The notes under the pieces were generated by a model. The model had not been told where the DNA came from, did no database searches, and was given only the letters and a program-made list of their open reading frames with translations. A stretch of DNA of 64,000 nt. Source: [Scytonema hofmanni] UTEX 2349 (GTDB lineage: Bacteria; Cyanobacteriota; Cyanobacteriia; Cyanobacteriales; Nostocaceae). A program made the translations under genes and the position numbers. Shown here in pieces: positions 17,216 through 24,796 of this stretch. Each line of letters starts with the position of its first letter. The first letter of the stretch is position 1. The stretch lies in contig NZ_KK073768.1 of NCBI RefSeq assembly GCF_000582685.1, forward strand, positions 4,769,090 through 4,833,089. Direction: 5' to 3'.

Positions 17216-17863
17216 GCAAATCGTTAGATCATTTGTTTGTCCCACAAGTTGCGGTGCAGCAACCTGCAAACTCATCTTTTCACACCTCACGGTTAAAAAA
17301 GGCTGACCTAAATTTATCCCAGCAAAAGGACTTTCAGCAGGGACTTCTAACTTAGAACCAATCAAACCCAAGCGAGACTCAAATTGGGCGCCAAACATCA
17401 ACAAATCATTACCCATCGTACTAAAAGCAGAACCGCCTAACCACTGTCGCCAAGCCAAGCTTTGTTGCTTGTAATCAAGACTACATAAAATCTTCTTACC
17501 CTGACGAACAATAACACGTTTATTATCTTCCCAGGTAAACTCAGCCATTTCCTTTGGAAGTCCCCAAATTTCTCGACCACCAGCCATAGAATCAGGATTA
17601 TCTACATAGATATGCGAAACCCAACCACCAAATTTACCTTGATAACTAACCAAAGCCGGGGCAACAATTAACTCACTATATTCCAACACCGAACCCGCAC
17701 CGTAATGAGATACATATACTACACTCAGAGTTTTACCAGGTAATACTGAGATAATATTTAACTCAGATGGTATCAGGTGGCGCACCTTGTCAACATCGAC
17801 TAAATGCACAGTTGAGATAGCGTAGCCTTTCAGCGTCCAAGGTGTGTATTGTGGATATCCCAC
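17141..17863 (-). CDS. Acetoacetate-decarboxylase-like protein
   Basis: 240 residues from GTG 17863, preceded by AGGAGA at good spacing. GREIWGLPKEMAEF (about 97-109) resembles the region around the Schiff-base lysine of acetoacetate decarboxylase; Lys104 would be the catalytic residue. The upstream glutamate pair of the classic enzyme is not clearly matched, and many bacterial relatives are aldolase- or dehydratase-like with unknown substrates. Cytosolic, no signal. The last ~22 residues (from about RVASLKGENAND to the stop) are encoded by a small dispersed repeat, so the native C-terminus has probably been replaced. Between rnz and dnaK, no operon partner. Confidence 0.72.
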   Translation of the reverse strand: MGYPQYTPWTLKGYAISTVHLVDVDKVRHLIPSELNIISVLPGKTLSVVYVSHYGAGSVLEYSELIVAPALVSYQGKFGGWVSHIYVDNPDSMAGGREIWGLPKEMAEFTWEDNKRVIVRQGKKILCSLDYKQQSLAWRQWLGGSAFSTMGNDLLMFGAQFESRLGLIGSKLEVPAESPFAGINLGQPFLTVRCEKMSLQVAAPQLVGQTNDLTICQRVASLKGENANDTFAQRLRKEKE

Positions 17864-17965
17864 TTTTTCTCTCCTGACTCAGCATTGAATCGTAGTGAGC
17901 GGTTTACCTCTCATAGCAAGGCTTTCGAGGGCTGAAGCCCTCACTACGAATTAATTAACAAAAAT

Positions 17966-17994
17966 AACCATCCAAGGTCTATCCTTGGATGGTT
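17966..17994 (-). terminator. Rho-independent terminator of dnaK
   Basis: A perfect 12-bp stem (AACCATCCAAGG / CCTTGGATGGTT) with a 5-nt loop. On the minus strand it is followed by ATTTTTGTT. Confidence 0.85.
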
Positions 17995-18017
17995 TTGTTA
18001 TTAGCGATTAGCTAAAC

Positions 18018-19925
18018 TTACTTAGATTCAGTGAAATCAGCATCAATGACATCATCACCGCTACCGCTACCAGAAGAGGTAGAACCACCATCTTGAGGTT
18101 CAGCACCTCCAGTAGCACCAGCACCACCTTGTTGATAAAGATTGCTACCAACAGCAAATAGCGCTTGTTGTAATTCTGGCATCAGCTTCTTGATTTGCTC
18201 GTCGTCTTCTTTAGAGACAGCATCTCGCAAGTCTTTTACCAAACCTTCAACTTTGGTTTTGTCAGCTTCGGGAACTTTATCACCCAACTCTTGCAACTGC
18301 TTCTCAGCTTGGTATGACAACGAGTCGGCTTGATTTTTACGTTCAATTTTCTCACGACGCTCTTTGTCAGTAGAAGCGTTTTGTTCCGCTTCTCTTACCA
18401 TCCGCTCAACATCAGTTTTGTCGAGGGTAGAAGCGCCTGTAATGCTGATAGACTGTTCCTTACCGGTGCCTTTGTCTTTAGCGGTAACGTTGAGAATACC
18501 GTTAGCGTCAATGTCAAAAGTAACTTCAATTTGAGGTACACCGCGAGGTGCTGGGGGAATACCATCAAGTCGGAAGGTTCCCAAACTCTTGTTATCGTTG
18601 GACATCTCGCGTTCCCCTTGGAGAACGTGAATTTCCACGTTGGTTTGACCATCCACGGCAGTAGAGAAGACTTCCGATTTCTTGGTAGGAATGGTGGTGT
18701 TGCGAGGGATAATCTTGGTCATCACACCGCCTAAGGTTTCTACACCCAAGGACAAAGGTGATACATCTAACAAGAGAATGCCCGTGACATCACCAGCAAG
18801 CACACCCGCTTGAATAGCTGCACCAACGGCGACAACTTCATCGGGGTTAACGGTTTGGTTAGGTTCTTTACCCAAAACAGTCTTCACTATCTGTTGGACG
18901 GCGGGAATGCGGGTAGAACCACCAACTAAGACGACTTCATCAATATCGGTTTTGCTTAATTTAGCATCACGCAGCGCATTTTCAACAGGAATGCGGCAGC
19001 GATCGATTAAGTCAGAACACAGTTCTTCAAACTTACCGCGAGTCAACGTCATATCCAGGTGCTTGGGACCATCCTGGGTAGCGGTGATAAATGGCAAGTT
19101 GATTTCTGCTTGGGTGACGCTAGAAAGTTCAATTTTTGCCTTTTCTGCGGCTTCTGTCAAACGTTGTAAAGCTTGTCTGTCTTTACGAAGTTCGACACCT
19201 TCGTCTTTCTTGAACTGGTCAGCTAAATAGTCAACGATTTTTTTATCAAAGTCGTCACCACCAAGGTGAGTATCACCTGATGTGGCTAATACTTCAAATA
19301 CACCGTCACCAACTTCGAGGACAGACACGTCGAAAGTACCACCACCAAGGTCAAATACTAAGATGGTTTCGTTACTCTTTTTGTCAAATCCGTATGCGAG
19401 TGATGCTGCGGTAGGTTCGTTGATAATCCGCAGAACTTCGATCCCCGCAATTTTACCAGCATCTTTGGTGGCTTGGCGTTGCGAGTCGTTGAAGTAAGCG
19501 GGAACAGTAATTACAGCTTGAGTGACAGTTTCACCAAGGTATTTACTTGCGTCTTCAACTAGTTTGCGAAGAACTTGGGCAGAAATTTCTTCTGGTGCAA
19601 AGGCTTTGTTAAGTCCTGGAGATTCTATCTTGACATTGCCGCTGCTGCTGACGACTTTGTAAGAAACTTCAGTAGTTTCTTTGGTTACTTCGTCGTAACG
19701 GCGTCCGATGAAGCGTTTCACCGAGTAAAACGTGTTTTCCGGGTTCATCACCGCTTGACGCTTGGCGATTTGTCCGACCAAGCGATCGCCATTTTTGGCA
19801 AATGCTACCACACTAGGCGTTGTCCGAAATCCTTCTGCGTTGGCAATAACTGTGGGTTTACCACCTTCCATTACTGCGACGCAGGAGTTTGTCGTACCTA
19901 AGTCAATTCCTACTACTTTTGCCAT
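18018..19925 (-). CDS. dnaK: Chaperone DnaK (DnaK2-type)
   Basis: 635 residues from ATG 19925. All Hsp70 signatures are present: GIDLGTTNSCVAV (phosphate 1), DLGGGTFDVSVLE (phosphate 2), VGGSTRIPAVQQIV (adenosine), NEPTAASLAYG, and an intact substrate-binding beta domain (GVPQIEVTFDIDANGILNVTA). The acidic C-terminus ends DDVIDADFTESK. ATP-driven binding and release of unfolded proteins with DnaJ and GrpE. The length and start (MAKVVGIDLGTTNSCVAVMEGG) fit the essential, stress-induced cyanobacterial DnaK2. It is not next to grpE or dnaJ, which is usual for dispersed cyanobacterial chaperone genes. No CIRCE element is seen upstream. A clean terminator follows. Confidence 0.96.
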   Translation of the reverse strand: MAKVVGIDLGTTNSCVAVMEGGKPTVIANAEGFRTTPSVVAFAKNGDRLVGQIAKRQAVMNPENTFYSVKRFIGRRYDEVTKETTEVSYKVVSSSGNVKIESPGLNKAFAPEEISAQVLRKLVEDASKYLGETVTQAVITVPAYFNDSQRQATKDAGKIAGIEVLRIINEPTAASLAYGFDKKSNETILVFDLGGGTFDVSVLEVGDGVFEVLATSGDTHLGGDDFDKKIVDYLADQFKKDEGVELRKDRQALQRLTEAAEKAKIELSSVTQAEINLPFITATQDGPKHLDMTLTRGKFEELCSDLIDRCRIPVENALRDAKLSKTDIDEVVLVGGSTRIPAVQQIVKTVLGKEPNQTVNPDEVVAVGAAIQAGVLAGDVTGILLLDVSPLSLGVETLGGVMTKIIPRNTTIPTKKSEVFSTAVDGQTNVEIHVLQGEREMSNDNKSLGTFRLDGIPPAPRGVPQIEVTFDIDANGILNVTAKDKGTGKEQSISITGASTLDKTDVERMVREAEQNASTDKERREKIERKNQADSLSYQAEKQLQELGDKVPEADKTKVEGLVKDLRDAVSKEDDEQIKKLMPELQQALFAVGSNLYQQGGAGATGGAEPQDGGSTSSGSGSGDDVIDADFTESK

Positions 19926-20524
19926 TTTAAGTGCTGGCTCCGTATAACTACAAACGAATGAAAATGAATGGGAGAATTAGGACTAAATTTTGAACCAACT
20001 GAGTCAAGAAAGCAGCTAGTTCAGCATGAATACCTTTTTTGGCAATCCTAAGGGGGTTTTAATCCCAGGCTATGCTGATATATATACTGAGCCTGTCCAG
20101 GCAGTCTATGAAGGAGGGTTTTCCGAACCTTGTTTGGGACGGTTGCTTCAAGGCTTGTCTAATCGGCTCATTGTTTTATTTGCTCTCACTTCGTCTAATG
20201 TATGAGAATAAGTACTTTCAGTAATTAGGGTGAACCGTAACTATATAGTGGTGTTTGCCGTCTTTTGACCCTTTCAGTTTTAAATAAAGAAAATTACCAG
20301 CATAATTGAGCGATCGCTTAATTTCACTGCGATGCACTAGATCGCAAAGGAAAAATCACCTTTGCCAATTTATTGTAAAGACGTTCCGGCGGAACGTCTC
20401 TACGACGGTAGGTAGGTTTTTATTGTTAATTAAATGGAGATGATATTACAGGTGCATAAACGCGCTCCTCTGCCAATTGATTGCTAAACTAAAAAACAAC
20501 CCTTACTCCTGCAAAGGTAGTCTT
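19926..20524. other. Divergent spacer between dnaK and the Uma2 gene
   Basis: About 600 bp containing the presumed dnaK promoter region, an HIP1 site and one GAGACG palindrome (20375-20403). No heat-shock inverted repeat (TTAGCACTC-N9-GAGTGCTAA) is visible. Confidence 0.5.
20375..20403. repeat. GAGACG palindrome family
   Basis: GTAAAGACGTTCCGG-CGGAACGTCTCTAC hairpin. Confidence 0.7.
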
Positions 20525-21310
20525 ATGACCTCTGCAACTGACCAATCCACTGCCCTCACTCCTTTCCCCGACCATACGCAGCTACCAGAGTCTGATGGTA
20601 CTTTCGTGAAAAACTGGCAAGAGCATCCTCAAAGCATTTTACTGACGGATTCGATTACACCTGTCCTCAAACAATTACATCCCGATGGTGAATATTGTAT
20701 AGGTCAGGACTTAGGTATTTACTGGCGCTTGACAGACCCCCCAGAGAAAGGCGCAGAGGCACCAGATTGGTTTTATGTAGGAAATGTACCACCTTTGCTT
20801 GATGGACAAACGCGGAGGTCTTATGTATTGTGGCGAGAGCATATTGCCCCATCAATTGCATTAGAATTTGTCTCTGGCAATGGTAACGAGGAACGAGACA
20901 AAACCCCTTGGACGGGTAAATTCTGGATTTATGAGCAAGTAATTCATCCGGCTTTTTATGGCATTTATGAAGTAAATAAAGCCAGTGTAGAAGTTTATAA
21001 ATTAATTGGTGGACAATATCAGTTATTAACAGCAAATGAACGCGGACATTATCCGATTGCCCCCTTGGGAGTTGAGTTAGGTATAAGGATGGGAGAATAT
21101 CAGAATGCAGAATTACCTTGGTTACGCTGGTGGGATTTGCAAGGTAATTTGTTGTTGACTGGTGAGGAAAGAGCCGAACAGGAATCCCAACGTGCCGAAC
21201 AGGAATCCCAACGGGCTGAACAGGAATCCCAACGGGCTGAACAGGAAAGACAAAGAGCCGATCGCCTAACTGCCCAATTGCGATCGCTTGGTATTGAACC
21301 AGAAGCTTAG
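20525..21310 (+). CDS. Uma2-family (DUF820) endonuclease-fold protein
   Basis: 261 residues from ATG 20525, preceded by AAAGG; an in-frame start at 20477 is less likely. The layout matches the cyanobacterial Uma2 family: a P-D-x(n)-E-(V/F) core (APDWFYVGNVPP..., SIALEFVSGNG...) of the PD-(D/E)XK type, then a beta-rich part, and a charged coiled tail. The tail carries four tandem copies of a RAEQESQ heptapeptide encoded by 21-bp DNA repeats. The family is hugely expanded in cyanobacteria; function is uncertain (a nuclease fold linked to mobile DNA). It is upstream of the VapBC-type pair but 57 bp apart. Confidence 0.8.
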   Translation: MTSATDQSTALTPFPDHTQLPESDGTFVKNWQEHPQSILLTDSITPVLKQLHPDGEYCIGQDLGIYWRLTDPPEKGAEAPDWFYVGNVPPLLDGQTRRSYVLWREHIAPSIALEFVSGNGNEERDKTPWTGKFWIYEQVIHPAFYGIYEVNKASVEVYKLIGGQYQLLTANERGHYPIAPLGVELGIRMGEYQNAELPWLRWWDLQGNLLLTGEERAEQESQRAEQESQRAEQESQRAEQERQRADRLTAQLRSLGIEPEA

Positions 21311-21367
21311 GTGCTTAACTACCTTAAAATTTAAAATATCAGCAACGCCAAAAATCACTCTTTAATT

Positions 21368-21622
21368 ATGGCTCAAATCTTAGTTGAAAACTTAGATCCT
21401 GTGATTCTAGAAAAGCTAGAAACTATTGCCAAACAACACGGTCGGTCTTTGCAAGAAGAATTAAAGCACATCCTACAACAAGCATCTGAAAAATCGATAC
21501 ATTCCTACAGTGCCGGCGACATGACGAAAGCTAGAGAGGCAGCTTTGGGAATTAGACAACAGTTAGCTACCATTAGCCATACCGACAGCACTGAACTGAT
21601 ACGTCAGGACAGAGAACGGTGA
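21368..21622 (+). CDS. Antitoxin of a VapBC-type pair (RHH)
   Basis: 84 residues. A ribbon-helix-helix N-terminus (AQILVENLDPVILEKLETIAKQHGRSLQEELKHIL in fragments: strand ILVENL, helices around VILEKLETIAK and SLQEELKHILQQ) of the FitA/plasmid-stability type, then a flexible toxin-binding tail. It should dimerise, bind its own promoter and neutralise the PIN toxin encoded directly downstream. The stop codon overlaps the toxin start (GTGA, 4 nt), which implies translational coupling. Confidence 0.82.
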   Translation: MAQILVENLDPVILEKLETIAKQHGRSLQEELKHILQQASEKSIHSYSAGDMTKAREAALGIRQQLATISHTDSTELIRQDRER

Positions 21623-22038
21623 CTCTGTACGTCGTGGATGCAAGTGTCGCAATCAAGTGGTATGTTCCAGAAGTCCATAGCGAAACGGCTGCTTGTCTGT
21701 TGGATGGAACCCACGAAATCATCGCTCCAGACTTGTTATTACCTGAGTTTGGTAATATCCTTTGGAAAAAAGTTCAGCGTGGACAAATTAGTGTAGAAAC
21801 TAGTCGCACAATTCTGCAAGAATTTAAAGCTGTAACCTTGCAGATTTACCCCTCGGAACCTTTATTAGAAACTGCTGTTGATATGGCGGTTGCACTGGGA
21901 CAGACTGTGTATGATTGTTTTTACCTGGTGTTAGCCGTAACTCAACAATGCCAGATGGTAACAGCAGACGAAAAATTTTATAATGCTCTTAAAACCAGTA
22001 GCTACGCAAGTAATCTTCTATGGGTGGAGAATATTTAG
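21619..22038 (+). CDS. PIN-domain ribonuclease toxin (VapC-type)
   Basis: 139 residues from a GTG overlapping the antitoxin stop by 4 nt. The PIN acidic residues are in place: Asp7 (VVDASVAIKWY), Glu44 in LLPEFGNIL, Asp ~98 in TVYDCFYLVLA and a last Asp in VTADEKFY. VapC toxins are Mg2+-dependent endoribonucleases acting on tRNA or rRNA and held inactive by VapB. Reading frame complete and length normal, so the pair looks functional, in contrast to the broken PIN gene at 55101-55505. Confidence 0.9.
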   Translation: MTLYVVDASVAIKWYVPEVHSETAACLLDGTHEIIAPDLLLPEFGNILWKKVQRGQISVETSRTILQEFKAVTLQIYPSEPLLETAVDMAVALGQTVYDCFYLVLAVTQQCQMVTADEKFYNALKTSSYASNLLWVENI

Positions 22039-22246
22039 ATAGCGATCGCCTGAGTTTTACAGAAATATGGTGTAGACGCGCAGTGATTTGTCGCTACTAT
22101 ATCACTTTTGCGTTAGATAACCACCTAAGATCCTTAGGTTACTACAAGAACATTTTGCCCCAATGAAAAAATAACCCAGTTCTAAAAGCTTTGTGAAGCC
22201 CTTAATTTAGAGAAAATTTCAATAGTCGTAATCAGAGTAAATTTAA

Positions 22247-22546
22247 ATGCACGTTATTAGTCGCAGAATTCTGCGGGAATTTTGTGAGGCACACGCAGAT
22301 GTATGTGATGCACTTTATGATTGGTATAGGGTAACAACTAAAGCTGAATGGAAAAATCTGCTTGAACTTCAAGCTATTTATCCAAAAGCAGAAGCCGTTG
22401 GCAACTTCACCGTGTTTAATATTAAAGGAAACAACTACCGTTTGATTGTTGATATTATTTACGAAACTCAAAGAATTTATATTAAATATGTTTTAACTCA
22501 CGCGGAATATGATAAGGATAAATGGAAAAATGACCCGTACTTTTAA
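22247..22546 (+). CDS. higB: HigB-type mRNA interferase toxin
   Basis: 99 residues. The sequence fits the HigB group of the RelE superfamily, with toxin before antitoxin: SRRILREFCEAH..., a central WKNLLELQAIYPKAEAVG, then NFTVFNIKGNNYRLIVDIIYE and a C-terminal VLTHAEYDKDKWKND. Such toxins cut mRNA on the ribosome. The 3' end overlaps the antitoxin start by 17 nt. The frame is intact. No ideal ribosome-binding site is seen. Confidence 0.88.
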   Translation: MHVISRRILREFCEAHADVCDALYDWYRVTTKAEWKNLLELQAIYPKAEAVGNFTVFNIKGNNYRLIVDIIYETQRIYIKYVLTHAEYDKDKWKNDPYF

Positions 22547-22928
22547 TCCAGAATCTTATGGTAAATTGCTAGCCGAACATCAGCCAAAAATAATTACCAC
22601 GGAAGAAGAAAACGAACAAGCGATCGCACTCGCATTAAGTTTAGAACATCGTGCCAATCGGACACCAGAAGAAGAGATGCTGTTGCAACTGTTGCTGACT
22701 TTAATTGAGCAGTTTGAAGAAACCCATTACCCAATTCTCCCAGGTACACCCAATTCGATGTTAATGCATCTGATGGACGCACGCGATATGACGACTGAAG
22801 CATTAGCTGAGGTAATTGGTTCATTGGAAGTTGCTTTGCAAATTGTTAATGGCGATCGCACTATTAGTAAAACTCAAGCAGAAGCGCTGGCAGACTATTT
22901 TCATGTAAATGTTAGTTTATTTACTTAG
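22530..22928 (+). CDS. higA: HigA-type antitoxin with helix-turn-helix
   Basis: 132 residues from ATG 22530 inside the toxin's last codons; a start at 22509 is possible but less natural. The N-terminal part (ESYGKLLAEHQPKIITTEEE) is toxin-binding; the C-terminal Xre-type helix-turn-helix reads LMDARDMTTEALAEVIGS...TISKTQAEALADYF. Expected to repress the higBA promoter and neutralise HigB. A 6 x 21-bp tandem repeat begins 25 bp after the stop. Confidence 0.88.
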   Translation: MTRTFNPESYGKLLAEHQPKIITTEEENEQAIALALSLEHRANRTPEEEMLLQLLLTLIEQFEETHYPILPGTPNSMLMHLMDARDMTTEALAEVIGSLEVALQIVNGDRTISKTQAEALADYFHVNVSLFT

Positions 22929-22953
22929 TTTATCTTCTATAACAACAACGCTC

Positions 22954-23079
22954 TTAAATTCGGGCGGTTGTTTATTGAATTCGGGCAGTCGTTTATTGAA
23001 TTCGGGCAGTCGTTTATTGAATTCGGGCGATCGCTTATTGAATTCGGGCGATCGTTTCTTGAATTCGGACGGTTGTTTA
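22954..23079. repeat. Tandem repeat, 6 units of 21 bp
   Basis: Six contiguous units of the type TTGAATTCGGGC(R)(R)TCGTTTA, all 21 bp, differing at a few positions; each of units 2-6 contains GAATTC. Two internal units have CGGGCGATCG, close to HIP1. In one frame they encode the heptapeptide LLNSG(D/S)R, but without a proper start. Not CRISPR: there are no spacers. Confidence 0.9.
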
Positions 23080-23119
23080 ACAGTCAATACGGTTTGGTTA
23101 ACGTTCTAATATGTCTGAA

Positions 23120-23205
23120 GATCGCCCAACTCCCTTAAAAAGAAGGGCTTTTAACCATCTTTTACCCCCTTTTTAAGGGGATCGCCGCAGGCGGGGGGAT
23201 CTTAA
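23120..23205. repeat. Hairpin-rich CTCCCTTTTTAAGGGG-type repeat
   Basis: CTCCCTTAAAAAGAAGGG and CCCCCTTTTTAAGGGG hairpins followed by GCCGCAGGCGGGGGGATC. The repeat sits between the tandem array and the minus-strand kinase gene, and could act as a terminator for either side. Confidence 0.5.
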
Positions 23206-23266
23206 CCGAACCGTATTGGTTTAAACAGCTACAAAATCTTTTGCCAGTTCACTTCAGATGATAAGG

Positions 23267-24625
23267 CTATGAAGCTGTATTAAAAATCTTATGTCCTAAC
23301 CATCCCAAAGCCAAGCCTAGATTAGAAGTGCTAGCTAAAATTAGAAAAGTATGAAACTTGCTAAAAGATTGTTGTAATTCCTCTCCAGCCCAAGCCACAG
23401 CCCAAGTCACAGCCCCAGCCCAAGCCCAAACCCCAGCCAAAGCCACAGCCAAAGCCACAGCCCAAGCCCAAGCCCCAGCCCAAGCCCAAGCCCAAGCCAC
23501 AGCCCCAGCCCAAGCCACAGCCCCAGCCACAGCCCAAGCCCAAGCCCAAGCCCAAGCCACAGCCCAAGCCACAGCCCCAGCCACAGCCACAGCCCCAGCC
23601 CAAATTATTGTGTTGGCATTACACGCGGCTAAAAAGTAGCCTGTCAATAGGTAAATTAACAATACACCAACCAACCAGCCCCAGGGAATAATTCTAGGTG
23701 ATTTAGTAGCTGGTTTATCTCGAATTTCCTCTGAGTTTGGCTTGGCTGTGAGACCAACAACTTCTCTTTTATGAACTGGCTCAACAGGTGGTGGGGGCGT
23801 CGCTTTTGACGCTTTTAACATTGCTAACCATACCTGCATCGACTGAGGACGGTCTTTTGCCTCCAGCGCCATCCCCTTGAGAATTGCTTGATTTAATTGG
23901 TCACTGATCCTTGAAATAATTCGTTTGGGTGGAGTCAAAAGAGCATTATCGAGCTTGCGAACCAGAGAAGTTGTGGGGTTTTGACCTGTCACCGCATAAT
24001 AAAGTGTAGCAGCTAGACAGTAAACATCAACCGTTGGCTCCCGACTGCCTCGATGTATCTGCTCATAAGGTGCAAACCCATGATTACCTGCCTTATTTGT
24101 TGAACTCAAAGTTCTAGGTAAAAGTTCTTTAGCGATACCAAAGTCAATCAGAACCGCTTTGCCATTACTCCGCAGCATGATGTTTCCGGGGTGGGCATCT
24201 CGGTGTACTAGCCCTGCCTGATGCACTACCATCAAAGCTTCCCCAATCTGGCGGATACAAGGTACAATCTCAGCTTCTGGTAACGCTCCCCTGCGTCTCA
24301 CAGCCTGAAACAAATTTTCTCCCGGCACAAAATCCATCACCAGACAGTGGGTACTACCTTCTTTAAACAGGTCAATCACTCCTACAATGTGAGGATGAGG
24401 ATCTTCAGATAAGCGTGCTAGTGTCTGCCCTTCTTTGATAAATCGCTCTATATACTTGTCATACTCCGGATCATGGCTGAGATATTCATTGGGTGTCTTA
24501 ATCACAACTGTCTGATTTAGCTCAACATGCAATGCTTTGTAAGTAATCCCGAATCCTCCCTGTCCCAGGACTTCACCAATTACATATTTGCCACCTTGCA
24601 ATCGTTGTCCTGCTGTCCAAGGCAT
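23267..24625 (-). CDS. Ser/Thr protein kinase with Ala-Trp/Val/Gly repeat membrane tract
   Basis: 452 residues from ATG 24625; an upstream in-frame extension to 24697 is repeat DNA. Kinase domain 14-270: Gly loop GQGGFG (21-26), Lys43 in VVIK, catalytic HRDAHPGN (141-148) and DFG (161-163). The catalytic-loop Lys of HRDxKPxN is His, as in the neighbouring kinase. A Pro-rich linker and one membrane helix (about 316-336) follow, then 72 residues (342-413) of alternating Ala with Trp, Val, Gly or Leu, and a final hydrophobic segment. The alternation is encoded by a hexanucleotide repeat. Probably a membrane-bound sensor kinase; its signal and targets are unknown. The repeat tract may vary in length between strains. 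Confidence 0.88.
   Translation of the reverse strand: MPWTAGQRLQGGKYVIGEVLGQGGFGITYKALHVELNQTVVIKTPNEYLSHDPEYDKYIERFIKEGQTLARLSEDPHPHIVGVIDLFKEGSTHCLVMDFVPGENLFQAVRRRGALPEAEIVPCIRQIGEALMVVHQAGLVHRDAHPGNIMLRSNGKAVLIDFGIAKELLPRTLSSTNKAGNHGFAPYEQIHRGSREPTVDVYCLAATLYYAVTGQNPTTSLVRKLDNALLTPPKRIISRISDQLNQAILKGMALEAKDRPQSMQVWLAMLKASKATPPPPVEPVHKREVVGLTAKPNSEEIRDKPATKSPRIIPWGWLVGVLLIYLLTGYFLAACNANTIIWAGAVAVAGAVAWAVAWAWAWAWAVAGAVAWAGAVAWAWAWAGAWAWAVALAVALAGVWAWAGAVTWAVAWAGEELQQSFSKFHTFLILASTSNLGLALGWLGHKIFNTAS
23385..23602. repeat. Hexanucleotide tandem repeat (AGCCNN)n inside the kinase gene
   Basis: About 36 units of AGCCCA, AGCCAC, AGCCCC and AGCCAA on the plus strand. Read on the minus strand they give Trp-Ala, Val-Ala, Gly-Ala and Leu-Ala dipeptides with no stop in any unit. 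Unit gain or loss would keep the kinase in frame. Confidence 0.92.
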
Positions 24626-24661
24626 GAATACCTCTAAATTAGAGAAAATAGGTGGACAAAT

Positions 24662-24745
24662 ATAGTTGTCATTGCGAGCGAAGGGAAGCAATCGCAAGGG
24701 TTTGGGATTGCTTCACTCCACTCCGTTCCGTTCGCAATGACATGG
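24662..24745. repeat. Dispersed palindromic repeat (GTCATTGCGAGCGAAGGGAA type)
   Basis: Begins with the CATTGCGAGCGAAGGGAAGC arm, runs through CAATCGCAAGGGTTTGGG, and ends CGTTCGCAATGAC. Relatives lie at about 48241-48330 and 48545-48610. It sits between the two kinase genes. Confidence 0.65.
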
Positions 24746-24796
24746 TTATCCATTTACTTAATTTTTTTTAAATTACTGATTATGATGAAAGTTTAG

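Noticed and set aside
18330..18734. A 134-codon plus-strand frame
   Set aside because: Shadow of dnaK on the opposite strand.
20230..20340. CIRCE or other heat-shock operator before dnaK
   Set aside because: The TTAGCACTC-N9-GAGTGCTAA pattern is absent; only HIP1 and AT-rich sequence is present.
22954..23079. Possible CRISPR array
   Set aside because: Units are contiguous with no spacers and no cas genes are nearby.
22909..23109. A frame encoding LLNSG(D/S)R heptapeptides
   Set aside because: Overlaps the end of higA out of frame, has no ribosome-binding site, and its content is the 21-bp tandem repeat.
23358..23639. A 93-codon plus-strand frame of Ala-Gln and Pro repeats
   Set aside because: The reverse-strand reading of the AGCCNN array inside the kinase gene; the kinase domain continues into the array on the minus strand.
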